Shown: positions 14,383-22,751 of the stretch, one piece after another
Numbering within the stretch: the first letter of the stretch is position 1
Layout of the letters: the number at the start of each line of letters is the position of its first letter
Assembly: GCA_947425005.1 (NCBI GenBank)
Contig: CANDYP010000009.1
Coordinates: 1-23,617 of the forward strand
Direction: 5' to 3'
DNA: 23,617 nt
Source of the DNA: Rickettsiales bacterium
Lineage (GTDB): Bacteria > Pseudomonadota > Alphaproteobacteria > Rickettsiales > UBA1997
Made by a program: the position numbers and the translations under genes
The notes under the pieces: generated by a model
The model's input: the letters and a program-made list of their open reading frames with translations, nothing else
Told to the model about the DNA's origin: nothing
The model's database searches: none

Positions 14383-14745
14383 GCTATTCTTCAAAAATTC
14401 TTTGTAAGCGGCTTCATCCATTGCGTCACTCAAATCAGATGGGTTGCTCATCTTAACTTTAGCAATCCAGCCATCTGTGTAAGAAGCGTTGTTTACCAAT
14501 TCTGGTTGAGAAGTAAGTGCGTCATTCGCAGCGACGACTTCGCCAGCAACTGGAATGTAAACGTCACTCGCAGATTTAGAAGATTCGACGACAGCGAAAG
14601 CATCGTGAACTTTGTAAACATTTCCAACTTTTGGAAGTTCAACGTAAACCAATTCGCCCAAGGCTTCAGCGGCATATTCAGTGATGCCGATTGTAGCAAC
14701 ATCGCCTTCAACTTTGATCCATTCGTGGTCTTTGGTAAATTTCAT
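14380..14745 (-). CDS. gcvH: glycine cleavage system H protein
   Basis: Carries the lipoyl arm that shuttles the aminomethyl group between the P, T and L proteins in glycine decarboxylation. The 121-residue length is normal. The lipoylated residue is Lys57 in VVESSKSASDVY, and FTKDHEWIKVEGDVATIGIT is the family N-terminus. A good Shine-Dalgarno GGAG lies 7 nt before the ATG, clearer than for most genes here. It is downstream of gcvT, with a half copy of the family C repeat between them, and its stop abuts a full copy. gcvP is not in the window. Confidence 0.97.
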   Translation of the reverse strand: MKFTKDHEWIKVEGDVATIGITEYAAEALGELVYVELPKVGNVYKVHDAFAVVESSKSASDVYIPVAGEVVAANDALTSQPELVNNASYTDGWIAKVKMSNPSDLSDAMDEAAYKEFLKNS

Positions 14746-14768
14746 TTTTTCTCCGTATTTAATTAGTT

Positions 14769-14821
14769 AAGCCCTCTTTGCAAAAGAGGGTGGCGCGAAG
14801 CGCCTGGTGATTTTGTGAGCC
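14769..14821. repeat. palindrome family C, half copy
   Basis: Contains hairpin CCCTCTTTGCAAAAGAGGG (14772-14790), then GGCGCGAAGCGCC and GGTGATTTTGTGAG, matching one arm of the family C element. No opposite arm follows, so only half of the inverted repeat is present. It lies between the gcvT stop and the gcvH start. Confidence 0.7.
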
Positions 14822-14827
14822 GAATTC

Positions 14828-15928
14828 TTACTTCTTCACCGATTTAGTTTTTGCTTCAACGAAGACCGGTGAAGTTAAAACTGCAGGGATTTCGCGATCT
14901 CTGACAACCGCAGATACTTGGTCTCCAACCTTTGCTACGCTTGGGTCAAAGTAACCTTGTCCGATTGAAACTTTTAAGTTTGGTGAAAAGCCGCCAGAAC
15001 TCAAAACCCCAATTTTTTTACCATCTTTTCTGATCTCAGTGCCTTCGCGGGCAATGCCACGATCCAACAATTTAACGCCGATTCTTTTGCGTTGGGCGCC
15101 GTCACGTTTTTCTCTCAGAACTCTTTCAGCTCCGATGAAAGTAGTGTTAGTTTTGCTAACGACCCAACCAAGAGCAGCTTCAATTGGTGAAGTGCTGTCA
15201 TCCAAATCGTGTCCGTAAAGCGGGTAGCCCATTTCTAAACGAAGAGAGTCACGAGCGCCGAGCCCGATTGGTTTCACGACATCTTGTGCTGACATGTCTA
15301 ACCAAAATTTTGCCGCAGCAGAATTTTTGATTGAGACTTCAAAACCATCTTCGCCAGTGTAGCCGGTGCGGCCGATGAAAACTTCTTCGCCGTTTTTGAA
15401 TTGGTAGGTGTGGACATTCATGTAAGGCAATTCGGCCAAATTTCCTGAGGCCAAAAATCCGTTTAAAACTTCTTCAGCTTTACCGCCTTGAACTGCGATT
15501 AGAGAGCGATCAGCAAGTTCGGTAAAAGAAACATCTGCGGGCAAATTTTTGCGAATCCAAGCTTCGTCTTTTTCTTTGCAGCCGGCGTTCAGCACGATAA
15601 AAAATTTAGTGTCGGTGATTTTGGTGATGATTAAGTCGTCAACAATGCCGCCTTCTGGGTTGGTCAAAACCGTGTATTTTGCAAGCGCTGGCGTGCTTAA
15701 AGAAAAATCTGTCGGCGTGATGTGAGATAAAAATTTTACAACTTCTGCACCTTCAGCGATGAATTGACCCATGTGGGAAACGTCGAAAATTCCGACATTG
15801 CCGGAGCGCGTCCATTCGTGTTCTTTTAACATTCCATCGGGATATTGTACTGGCATATCGTAGCCGGCAAATTCTACCATTTTTGCACCTTGATCACGGT
15901 GAGTTTGGTTCAGAGCTGTAACTTTCAT
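14828..15928 (-). CDS. gcvT: aminomethyltransferase, glycine cleavage T protein
   Basis: Transfers the methylene group from the H-protein-bound intermediate to tetrahydrofolate and releases ammonia. The 366-residue product matches bacterial GcvT (E. coli 364). Signatures include FAGYDMPVQYPDG, the GIFDVSHMGQF block, GGIVDDLIITK, FIGRTGYTGEDGFE, GLGARDSLRLEMGYPLYGHD (as ARDSLRLEMG) and the C-terminal IGQGYFDP. It begins 15 bp after the secG stop and is followed by gcvH, so secG-gcvT-gcvH may be one operon. I found no glycine riboswitch in the short gap. Confidence 0.97.
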   Translation of the reverse strand: MKVTALNQTHRDQGAKMVEFAGYDMPVQYPDGMLKEHEWTRSGNVGIFDVSHMGQFIAEGAEVVKFLSHITPTDFSLSTPALAKYTVLTNPEGGIVDDLIITKITDTKFFIVLNAGCKEKDEAWIRKNLPADVSFTELADRSLIAVQGGKAEEVLNGFLASGNLAELPYMNVHTYQFKNGEEVFIGRTGYTGEDGFEVSIKNSAAAKFWLDMSAQDVVKPIGLGARDSLRLEMGYPLYGHDLDDSTSPIEAALGWVVSKTNTTFIGAERVLREKRDGAQRKRIGVKLLDRGIAREGTEIRKDGKKIGVLSSGGFSPNLKVSIGQGYFDPSVAKVGDQVSAVVRDREIPAVLTSPVFVEAKTKSVKK

Positions 15929-15943
15929 TTGTTTACCTAGAAA

Positions 15944-16285
15944 TTATTTTACGGGAGGGATTGTGGAATTTGTTGGGGTGGCAGGCGCTTCACTTTCTTG
16001 TTGTTGAATAACTTGATCCAATTCTTTTTGGATGGCCTTTTTGGAGCTGTTGGAAAGTGAGGCTAAAATCAAACAGTTAAGCATAAAAATTCCGATCAAA
16101 ACCATGGTGATTTTGGTTAGAATGTTTGCAGATGCTTTGCTGGATATCACAGAATTAAGACCGCCAGAACCGCCACCAATGCCGCTTAAAGAGTCGCCAT
16201 CAGATTTTTGTAGAAGTACTAAAATGATCATCGCAACAGCGATCACGACCTGCAAAATTAGCAGGAATAGTTGAAGATTTTCCAT
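15944..16285 (-). CDS. secG: SecG preprotein translocase subunit
   Basis: Small auxiliary subunit of the SecYEG channel. The 113-residue product has two transmembrane segments (residues ~5-25 and ~56-78). Between them is the conserved cytoplasmic/loop motif LQKSDGDSLSGIGGGSGG, and a Gln-, Pro- and Thr-rich tail follows. It leads the gcvT-gcvH group, divergent from the glycerol-1-phosphate dehydrogenase-like gene. Confidence 0.94.
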   Translation of the reverse strand: MENLQLFLLILQVVIAVAMIILVLLQKSDGDSLSGIGGGSGGLNSVISSKASANILTKITMVLIGIFMLNCLILASLSNSSKKAIQKELDQVIQQQESEAPATPTNSTIPPVK

Positions 16286-16373
16286 TTTTAAATTGAATTT
16301 GATTTACTCGGAAGGGCTTCTAGTAAGAAGGCGCTGCAACATAAAAATCAATTTTTATCTCACAAGTTTTTTC

Positions 16374-17669
16374 ATGATTAAAGACGTAAAAATTTCCTAC
16401 AGCCGAGCTGCTGATGCGGATCGATCAATTTTAGATTTGGGTTTTAAGGGCAAGAAAATTCTCTTCGTAACTGATGAAAAAATCTGGCAAAAATGTCAGA
16501 AATTTTTCGACAAGAATTTCCTCCAAAAAAATCACAAAAATTTATTTTTAGAAAATCCGAAAGCGGACGAAAAAAATCTAAAAAAAATTTCGGCGGCGAC
16601 AAAAAATTGTGATTTTATTTTATGTCTTGGAAGCGGTGTTATTAACGATCTGTGCAAATTTACTTCGGCGCAAACCAACATTCCTTACGCCGTTTTTGCG
16701 TCGGCTGCATCGATGAATGGATATTTGTCGAAGAATGCTTCGATCACGATTGCGGGTCACAAAAAAACTCTGCTAGCAACTCTGCCCGTGGCGGTTTTTT
16801 GTGATTTAAAAATTTTAAAAGCAGCGCCGCTTGCGCTTACAAAGGCAGGTATCGGAGATAGTTTGTGTTTTTACTCTTGCTGGTTCGATTGGTATTTGTC
16901 GCACAAAATTTTGGGCACAAAATTCGACAAAAAACCTTTCGAAATTTTGCGCCAAAAAATGGATTTTTTTGTCAAAAATTTTGAAAAATTTTCGATTCGT
17001 GACGAAGAATTTTTGAAGCTGTTAATTGAAATTTTATTGCTCTCCGGCCAAGGAATGACAATGGCGGAGGGTTCGTACCCCGCCAGCCAATCTGAACACC
17101 TAATCGCTCACACCATCGAAATGAAATATCCCGAACTGGCGGAAAAAAATCTGCACGGACAGATGATCGCGGTGACGACTTTAACCTCTGCGCGCTTACA
17201 AGAAAATTTAATCTCGTCAGAAAAAATTAAGGGATTTTCAATGCTGCGCACCAAGGATGACAGCGGGGGAAGGGGGGATGATCTTGCTGCCTTCTTCGGC
17301 AAAAAAATCGCTGCACAATGCCAAAAAGAATACGACCAAAAAATCGCCATCAAACCCAAGGCTGAAAAAATTAGTGCCTCGCTAAAACAAGAATTACAAA
17401 AAATTCACCTCACCGAATCCCGCCTAAAATCAGTACTCTCCCACTTCAAAATCAAAACCTCCCCAAAATCCATAAGCCTGTCCAATCAACAATATTATGC
17501 TTGTGTGGCTTATTCAAAATTTATTAGAAACAGATTTACCTGCTTAGATTTTCCAAATTTATTTGATATTATTGAAGGCGGTAAAGCTGATCAAAAAGTG
17601 ACTTTTAAATCTAAAGAAGAGATGGATCGGTTTTTTAAAAAACTAGGCGAAGTTAGAAGTTCAAAGTGA
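16374..17669 (+). CDS. glycerol-1-phosphate dehydrogenase-like protein (EgsA/AraM family)
   Basis: This 431-residue protein belongs to the iron-containing alcohol dehydrogenase-like superfamily, AraM/G1PDH branch. These enzymes reduce dihydroxyacetone phosphate to sn-glycerol-1-phosphate with NAD(P)H. Visible marks are the dinucleotide loop CLGSGVINDLCKF (residues ~84-96), AASMNGYLSKNASI (G1PDH-type 'PSxDGY' region) and the metal ligands Asp162 (AGIGDSL), His242 or 246 (SEHLIAH) and His261 (LHGQM). The C-terminal ~130 residues are Lys-rich and less conserved. The start is the ATG that gives a normal N-terminal strand. It is divergent from secG, and the serine-hydrolase gene follows by about 50 bp. 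The physiological product is uncertain; G1P is an archaeal lipid precursor but is also made by Bacillus AraM. Confidence 0.85.
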   Translation: MIKDVKISYSRAADADRSILDLGFKGKKILFVTDEKIWQKCQKFFDKNFLQKNHKNLFLENPKADEKNLKKISAATKNCDFILCLGSGVINDLCKFTSAQTNIPYAVFASAASMNGYLSKNASITIAGHKKTLLATLPVAVFCDLKILKAAPLALTKAGIGDSLCFYSCWFDWYLSHKILGTKFDKKPFEILRQKMDFFVKNFEKFSIRDEEFLKLLIEILLLSGQGMTMAEGSYPASQSEHLIAHTIEMKYPELAEKNLHGQMIAVTTLTSARLQENLISSEKIKGFSMLRTKDDSGGRGDDLAAFFGKKIAAQCQKEYDQKIAIKPKAEKISASLKQELQKIHLTESRLKSVLSHFKIKTSPKSISLSNQQYYACVAYSKFIRNRFTCLDFPNLFDIIEGGKADQKVTFKSKEEMDRFFKKLGEVRSSK

Positions 17670-17718
17670 TACTCGCTTTGTGCGAGTCTTAGTAAATAAA
17701 TTAACAAAATTTAAGAGT

Positions 17719-19719
17719 ATGACCAAATTCCCTCACAATATCTCTGTTGTTGATCAAGTTGATAGCTCAAGCATTGGCTCGGATCGCGACCGAGAATTTC
17801 CGATCATGAGTATCTCAAAAAGTTTTTGCGGAGCGGTTTCGGCTCTAATGGCAGTAGATGATAAATTTGGTTCGAATGGAATTGACGCAACAATTTCTGA
17901 AGCACTCACGGCAGCTGCACAAAATTATCCAGAACGCCAAGAAAGAATTAGGAAATATCTTCAGATGCTTGAGGGTAAGGGCTTCAGCAACATTATGCTT
18001 TCAGAACTATTGACTCACAGAAGCGGAATTATCGAAGCAAAAAGCGAGCCAGCAGAATACAAAGATCGCCCGGTTTCTGAATTTATTTTTGAAAAATTAT
18101 CCATGGGAACCGGTCGCGGCAAAGGCGCTTATTTCAACAGCGGCTTTGCCTTGATGGAAGAAATCATAAATCTTGCCTCGGATTCTGGTTACGAAAACGA
18201 ACTAAAAACCCGAATTTTTGACAAATGTGAATTAACTAAAACTGGCGATTTGCATAAATCGGAAGAGGCTCTTGCAAGAGTCGGTCAAGTGGTTCTTGCA
18301 CCCGGAATGAAAATTCCAATGAAAGATGAGGTATCGCAAGTTTTTCAAGAATACGACTTTGCAGAAAATGAACCGTTGGGAAGAGTGCCTTTGTCTGCTG
18401 GAGGATTGTCTTCAACAGTAAACGACATGGAGAAATATTCTGTCGAATTAGCAAAAATGATAGTTGGGCAAGCTGGCGTTTTGACTGCGGGTTTGCGTGA
18501 GGAGAAGGTTCAAAAAATAAAGGAAATTTACATCTCAAGTGCTGACAGAGAAATGGGTGGAACCGCCAAAGAGGGCGATTCTTATTCTTTTGGTGTCGAA
18601 ATGCATCCGCAAAAAGATGGCACATTTGTTGTGCAGCATGGAGGTAACTTTGCTGCTAATGCAGGAATGATGTCAGTGATCGTCTCTGCCGATCGAAGAG
18701 AATTCTCCCCAACAATTTCAATGAATGAATCGGATTATTTGACTCAAACCTTGGTTAATGAGGGCTCGCAGACCGCTGCTTTTGTTTTAGAATATTTTAA
18801 TTCGAAGCTGAGCGCAGCAGAGCAAAAGCAATTTTCTACAATTGCAGCAAAAGAAAATTTTTTAATTCAGGAAGGAAGGCTACCAATTGAATTCATTAAT
18901 TCTTCAGTCGATCAACCCTCTCTTCGCGATCAAATTTTCGCAGGCTTTGGAGGATTTAGGCAAGAAATGTCAGATCATCTGATTAGTGCGGGATATCTTA
19001 ATGAAGGCGGCGTAATTGAAGGAGTAAGGGTGAAAAATGATTTTCAAAATTTACAGCAATCCTCCACAGAAATAGCTGCAACAGGAAGGCAAGCTGCTGA
19101 AAAAGTTTTAGCAAAATCAGAAGATTTACTAAGTGCTGAGAAAGCTAAAAATATTACCGAAAAACAACAGGAGCCTTGGGTGCAAATGACACATGTCGAT
19201 GATTCACAAAAAATGAAAGATCCGTACTATTGGAGAAATAAAGTTATGTTTTGGAGGTCTCTCAACGAGGCCTACAGTCGTGATTCTGAAAATTCATCTG
19301 ACTTAACATGGGCAGAGGTGGTCGGTAAAGAAAAGCTTCAAGACCAAGACCAAAATCAAAGTGCCATTAGCAAGTTATGGTACAAAGAAGGGATGCAAAT
19401 AGATCTTAACAGCAACACAGCTATGGCAGATTCCTTAAAAATTATAATGAATCATATCAAAGATGTAGCAGCTCAAGCAAAAGAGAATGGCAAAGGTGAT
19501 GCGAGACAAGGCGCTGCAGATGATCTAGTGGAGCTTAGAAATGATCCAGAGGGACTTAAACTTAAGGCCTTAGCGGTATCTGCCCTAGCTGAAGCAAATG
19601 GTCATGCGCCGGAGGCTAAAAAAATTCTAGATCAAGTAGGCAGTGAAAAGCGCAAAAAATTAAAAACTGATTCCAAACAAATTATAAAGCCGCCCTCTCC
19701 ACAAAATAATGGTCGTTAA
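17719..19719 (+). CDS. large beta-lactamase-fold serine hydrolase, no signal peptide
   Basis: The first ~360 of 666 residues form a class C beta-lactamase/DD-peptidase-type domain. The nucleophile motif is SISK (Ser31, Lys34), followed by LLTHRSG (98-103), YFN (Tyr138-Asn140, the YxN motif) and QHGGN (HGG 307-309, in place of KTG). Residues ~360-666 are an unrecognised, largely helical and charged region with the short aromatic block DPYYWRNKVMFWRSL. The extreme C-terminus is basic and proline-containing (KRKKLKTDSKQIIKPPSP). No signal peptide or membrane segment is visible, unusual for this fold, which mostly acts in the periplasm. An alternative GTG start at 17680 adds 13 residues and still no clear signal. 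Function is unknown; secretion by a non-Sec route such as type IV secretion is possible but inferred. Confidence 0.85.
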   Translation: MTKFPHNISVVDQVDSSSIGSDRDREFPIMSISKSFCGAVSALMAVDDKFGSNGIDATISEALTAAAQNYPERQERIRKYLQMLEGKGFSNIMLSELLTHRSGIIEAKSEPAEYKDRPVSEFIFEKLSMGTGRGKGAYFNSGFALMEEIINLASDSGYENELKTRIFDKCELTKTGDLHKSEEALARVGQVVLAPGMKIPMKDEVSQVFQEYDFAENEPLGRVPLSAGGLSSTVNDMEKYSVELAKMIVGQAGVLTAGLREEKVQKIKEIYISSADREMGGTAKEGDSYSFGVEMHPQKDGTFVVQHGGNFAANAGMMSVIVSADRREFSPTISMNESDYLTQTLVNEGSQTAAFVLEYFNSKLSAAEQKQFSTIAAKENFLIQEGRLPIEFINSSVDQPSLRDQIFAGFGGFRQEMSDHLISAGYLNEGGVIEGVRVKNDFQNLQQSSTEIAATGRQAAEKVLAKSEDLLSAEKAKNITEKQQEPWVQMTHVDDSQKMKDPYYWRNKVMFWRSLNEAYSRDSENSSDLTWAEVVGKEKLQDQDQNQSAISKLWYKEGMQIDLNSNTAMADSLKIIMNHIKDVAAQAKENGKGDARQGAADDLVELRNDPEGLKLKALAVSALAEANGHAPEAKKILDQVGSEKRKKLKTDSKQIIKPPSPQNNGR

Positions 19720-19783
19720 GTTGGATAGCTCCTCAAAATAAAAGGTTAAATGACAACTAAAACCGCGAGCCACAAAAAAAGGA

Positions 19784-19826
19784 ATACTCGGCCAAACCCC
19801 CTTATCAATGGGGTTTGGCCGAGTAT
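19784..19826. terminator. bidirectional hairpin between convergent genes
   Basis: A perfect 17-bp stem, ATACTCGGCCAAACCCC / GGGGTTTGGCCGAGTAT, encloses the 9-nt loop CTTATCAAT. It lies between the converging ends of the serine-hydrolase and response-regulator genes. An A-run on the left (19773-19779) gives a T-run after the hairpin for the minus-strand transcript, so it fits an intrinsic terminator for the response regulator; to the right it has no T-run. The CCCCTTATCA core resembles family B. Confidence 0.75.
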
Positions 19827-19835
19827 GAATCAAAA

Positions 19836-20513
19836 CTAACTGTAAATCACATACCCATGATTCCTTACGGTCTGTAAGTAATGGGGCTGTTTGGGGTTTT
19901 GTTCGATTTTGCGGCGGAGTCTTGTGATTTGGACGTCGATGCTGCGTTCGTCGATGTCGCCGCAGAGGGAGGAGAGGGTTTCGCGGCTGACGGGCTTACC
20001 TTTTTCTTTGCACAAAATATTTAAAATTTTGGCTTCGGAGTCGGTGATGTGGATGAAGTCTTCACCTTTCTTTAAACGTAAATCTAGCAGGTTGAAGGAG
20101 AAGTCGCCGAAGTGACAGATGTTTGGATTTTCAACTGCAACATTCACTCTTTTCAAAATATTATTGATGCGGAGCAGAAGTTCTTTGGGCTCGAAAGGTT
20201 TTTGTAAATAGTCGTCGGCGCCGGCTTCCAAGCCTTTGATGCGGTCGTCAAATTCACCGCGGGCAGTGAGCATGATGACGGGGATTTTTGAGAATTGGCG
20301 CAAGTTAGCGGTAAATTCAACGCCGGTTTCGCCAGGCATCATCACGTCAACGACTAGTAAATCGAATTGAGATTCTTGCATTAAAGCCTTGGCTTCGACC
20401 GTGTCTTTGGCGAGTGCAACTTGAAAACCATTTTCGCCGAGGAAGCGTCCGAGTAAGGTGCGCAGGCGAGTGTCGTCGTCGATTACTAAAAGGTGAGGGA
20501 GTTTGTTGGTCAT
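19836..20513 (-). CDS. OmpR/PhoB-family response regulator
   Basis: A two-component DNA-binding regulator of 225 residues. The receiver domain (1-~120) has the acidic pocket IDDD (residues 11-14), phospho-acceptor Asp56 (LLVVDVMMPG), MLTARG and the conserved Lys in QKPFEP. The C-terminal winged helix (~130-225) shows LTDSEAKIL-type HITDSEAKILNIL, then RSIDVQITRLRRKIE and TVRNHGYVIY, as in OmpR. It closely resembles the OmpR-type regulators of Rickettsiales. No histidine kinase is adjacent. It lies downstream of kdsA on the same strand, separated by a family C palindrome that probably isolates the two transcripts. Confidence 0.94.
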   Translation of the reverse strand: MTNKLPHLLVIDDDTRLRTLLGRFLGENGFQVALAKDTVEAKALMQESQFDLLVVDVMMPGETGVEFTANLRQFSKIPVIMLTARGEFDDRIKGLEAGADDYLQKPFEPKELLLRINNILKRVNVAVENPNICHFGDFSFNLLDLRLKKGEDFIHITDSEAKILNILCKEKGKPVSRETLSSLCGDIDERSIDVQITRLRRKIEQNPKQPHYLQTVRNHGYVIYS

Positions 20514-20532
20514 ATTTTATGTTGTTGGTTGC

Positions 20533-20676
20533 TACCTCCTTTGAAAAAGGAGGTGTCACCGCAGGTGACGGAGGATTTAGCTAAACATCCTCGATTTATT
20601 GAATTCTAAAAAATCACTCTTGGCTAAAGAAATCCTCCGTCACGCTGCGCGTGCCACCTCCTTTTTCAAAGGAGGT
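20533..20676. repeat. palindrome family C, copy 2
   Basis: Inverted repeat with left arm ACCTCCTTTGAAAAAGGAGG...GACGGAGGATTTAGCT and right arm GGCTAAAGAAATCCTCCGTC...CCTTTTTCAAAGGAGGT. Each arm contains its own hairpin. The right end stops 3 bp before the kdsA stop codon; the left end is 20 bp before the response-regulator ATG. Confidence 0.85.
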
Positions 20677-20679
20677 TTC

Positions 20680-21504
20680 CTAACTTTTTGCGATCTCGTC
20701 GAATTTTTTTAACTTAGTTAAAAGCTTTTCCAAATTATCCAAACGAACCATGCAAGGCCCGTCAGATGGCGCATTGTCGGGGTCTTGATGTACTTCCAAA
20801 AACACTGCAGCGACGCCAACTGCAACTGCAGCTGAGGCTAAAGTTTCGACGAATTCACGTTGTCCGCCACTGGCGCCACCAAGGCCACCGGGCTGTTGAA
20901 CAGAGTGAGTTGCGTCAAACACCACCGGGCATCCAGTCTTGGCCATGATTGGCAAAGAGCGCATGTCGGAGACCAAAGTATTGTAGCCAAAGCTGACCCC
21001 GCGTTCAGTTAGCATCACATTCTGATTTCCGAAGTGATCCATTTTTTGCACGATATTTGCTGCATCCCAAGGCGCTAAAAATTGCCCCTTCTTAATGTTA
21101 ATTACTTTGCCGCTTTTGGCTGCCGCTTCCAGCAAATCAGTTTGGCGACACAAGAAAGCCGGCACTTGCAAAATATCTACTTCGTCGTGATTGGCCAAAA
21201 TTCTGCAATGTTCTTCATTGTGAATATCGGTGATGACGGGGCATCCGAATTGTTTTTTTACTTCAGCGAAGATTGGTAAAGTTTTTTCTAGGCCAGCGCC
21301 GCGCTGCCCGCCAATGCTTGATCTGTTGGCTTTGTCGAAAGAGGCTTTGTAAATGAAATTAATTTTTAACTTGTCGCAAATTCTTTTAATGTTGCTGGCC
21401 ATCATCAAGCTGTGATCCAGAGATTCAGTCTGGCATGGTCCGGCGATTAATGTGAAAGGAAGATTGTTCGCGATTTGTAAATTTTTGATTTGAATCGTGC
21501 GCAT
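20680..21504 (-). CDS. kdsA: 3-deoxy-8-phosphooctulonate synthase (KdsA)
   Basis: Condenses phosphoenolpyruvate with arabinose-5-phosphate to KDO-8-phosphate, the first step toward the KDO of LPS inner core. The 274-residue length is normal. Family signatures are KASFDKANRSS, ITDIHNEEH, LQVPAFLCRQTDL, INIKKGQFLAPWD, FDATHSVQQPGG and EVHQDPDNAPSDGP. The early motif is AGPCQTES with Cys24 where E. coli has Asn, so this is the metal-dependent class, as in Aquifex. Its presence shows the organism makes LPS. It is divergent from the M48 protease gene. Confidence 0.97.
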   Translation of the reverse strand: MRTIQIKNLQIANNLPFTLIAGPCQTESLDHSLMMASNIKRICDKLKINFIYKASFDKANRSSIGGQRGAGLEKTLPIFAEVKKQFGCPVITDIHNEEHCRILANHDEVDILQVPAFLCRQTDLLEAAAKSGKVINIKKGQFLAPWDAANIVQKMDHFGNQNVMLTERGVSFGYNTLVSDMRSLPIMAKTGCPVVFDATHSVQQPGGLGGASGGQREFVETLASAAVAVGVAAVFLEVHQDPDNAPSDGPCMVRLDNLEKLLTKLKKFDEIAKS

Positions 21505-21624
21505 CGAGTTTAGGAAAATAGATTAATGAATTGAAAAAATTTCGGGTCGTAAGTAATAAGCTCGCCGAAAAATTCAAACAATCTTTCTTCCGCGCGCTTC
21601 CCTCATCTTCAAATATCTCCGAAC

Positions 21625-22743
21625 ATGTTTGCCAAACCGATCAGCTTGATTTTAGTTTACGTAGTCACCGTGTTTAACGTTATAGTTTTGGTGTCGCCAT
21701 TGATGGCTGCAATTATTCCGATGGTAGATTTTAAAGATCGTTCTTTGGCGATTAATCACGATGTGTCGGAGAAGATCATTTTTGTTTCGCTGCTCCTGGC
21801 TTTTTTGGTTAGCTTTTTCATGCTAGTTTACTTGCTGCTGGATTTCATTTTCGGCTTTTCAGTTCGCTCTTCACTCAAGAATTGCAGCCGTTTCGAGAAG
21901 ATCAAAGATTACGATTTTTTGAGTGATATTTTCGACCAAGTAAAAAATAAATTTGGCGAAAGAGGCGTGCATTTGTACATCAAAAACTCGGATGAAGTTA
22001 ATGCTTACGCGGTCAGTAGTTTTGGAAAAAAAGCCATTGTTCTAACTCACGGTCTAATCAAGCACTATCTGGTTGAATGCCCAGATCCAAAAAAGTTTTT
22101 AAATGCTTTGCGCAGCATCATGGGTCACGAAATGTCGCATCTAATTAACAAAGATTTTCTCCCAGCTTTTTTGATTATGACCAATCAAAAAGTGACCAAT
22201 TTAATTTCCAGAATTTTAGGTTTTTTCTTCACCATCGCGACCAGAGTTGTGACCATCATACCCTACGTAGGCAATGTTTCCGGCTATTTGGTTAGGGATA
22301 CCTACTCAGTTTTACGCTTCATTCTAACTTCGTTTAACCGCTTCGTAGTTTACAATTTGTACGAATTTTTACGTCGTTTTGTGAGTAGAAGTATCGAATT
22401 TCGCTGCGATCGCCAATCCGCCAAAGCATTTGGCGGACGCAATATGGCTCTAGCTTTGTCGATGCTCGGCGAGGGCGGATATTTTACACTTTTCTCAACT
22501 CATCCCGGCACCGCTAAAAGAATTGCAAAAGTGCAAAATGTGAAAATGACCGAGTCAACTATTAGCCCCAGTTTCATTGATTCAATTGCCAATTATTTCT
22601 CGATGATGTTCTTAATTATAATTTGCCTTTATTTCGCGAAGCAGGCGGGAGTTGACATGATGGTACGTCACTACATTAAAAATCATGAAGAAGTGCACCA
22701 CAAACTTTTGATTTTGTGGAATTTAATTAACAACGTTCTTTAA
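21625..22743 (+). CDS. M48-family membrane zinc metalloprotease (HtpX-like)
   Basis: The 372-residue product has two N-terminal transmembrane segments (~8-30 and ~50-76), then a peptidase domain. The zinc site is MGHEMSHLI (His168, Glu169, His172) with third ligand Glu258 in IEFRCDRQSAKAF, the ExxxD signature. The late STHPGTAKRI is typical of HtpX/Ste24-type proteases. A hydrophobic hairpin (~195-240) and a last membrane helix (~320-340) follow. HtpX degrades misfolded membrane proteins; a comparable quality-control role is likely. It is larger than HtpX (~290 residues) and I cannot assign strict orthology. The acyl-CoA synthetase gene begins 8 bp after its stop, so they are co-transcribed. 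Confidence 0.92.
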   Translation: MFAKPISLILVYVVTVFNVIVLVSPLMAAIIPMVDFKDRSLAINHDVSEKIIFVSLLLAFLVSFFMLVYLLLDFIFGFSVRSSLKNCSRFEKIKDYDFLSDIFDQVKNKFGERGVHLYIKNSDEVNAYAVSSFGKKAIVLTHGLIKHYLVECPDPKKFLNALRSIMGHEMSHLINKDFLPAFLIMTNQKVTNLISRILGFFFTIATRVVTIIPYVGNVSGYLVRDTYSVLRFILTSFNRFVVYNLYEFLRRFVSRSIEFRCDRQSAKAFGGRNMALALSMLGEGGYFTLFSTHPGTAKRIAKVQNVKMTESTISPSFIDSIANYFSMMFLIIICLYFAKQAGVDMMVRHYIKNHEEVHHKLLILWNLINNVL

Positions 22744-22751
22744 AAGATTTG

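Noticed and set aside
15929..15943. Glycine riboswitch before gcvT
   Set aside because: The secG-gcvT gap is too short and shows no aptamer-like pairing.
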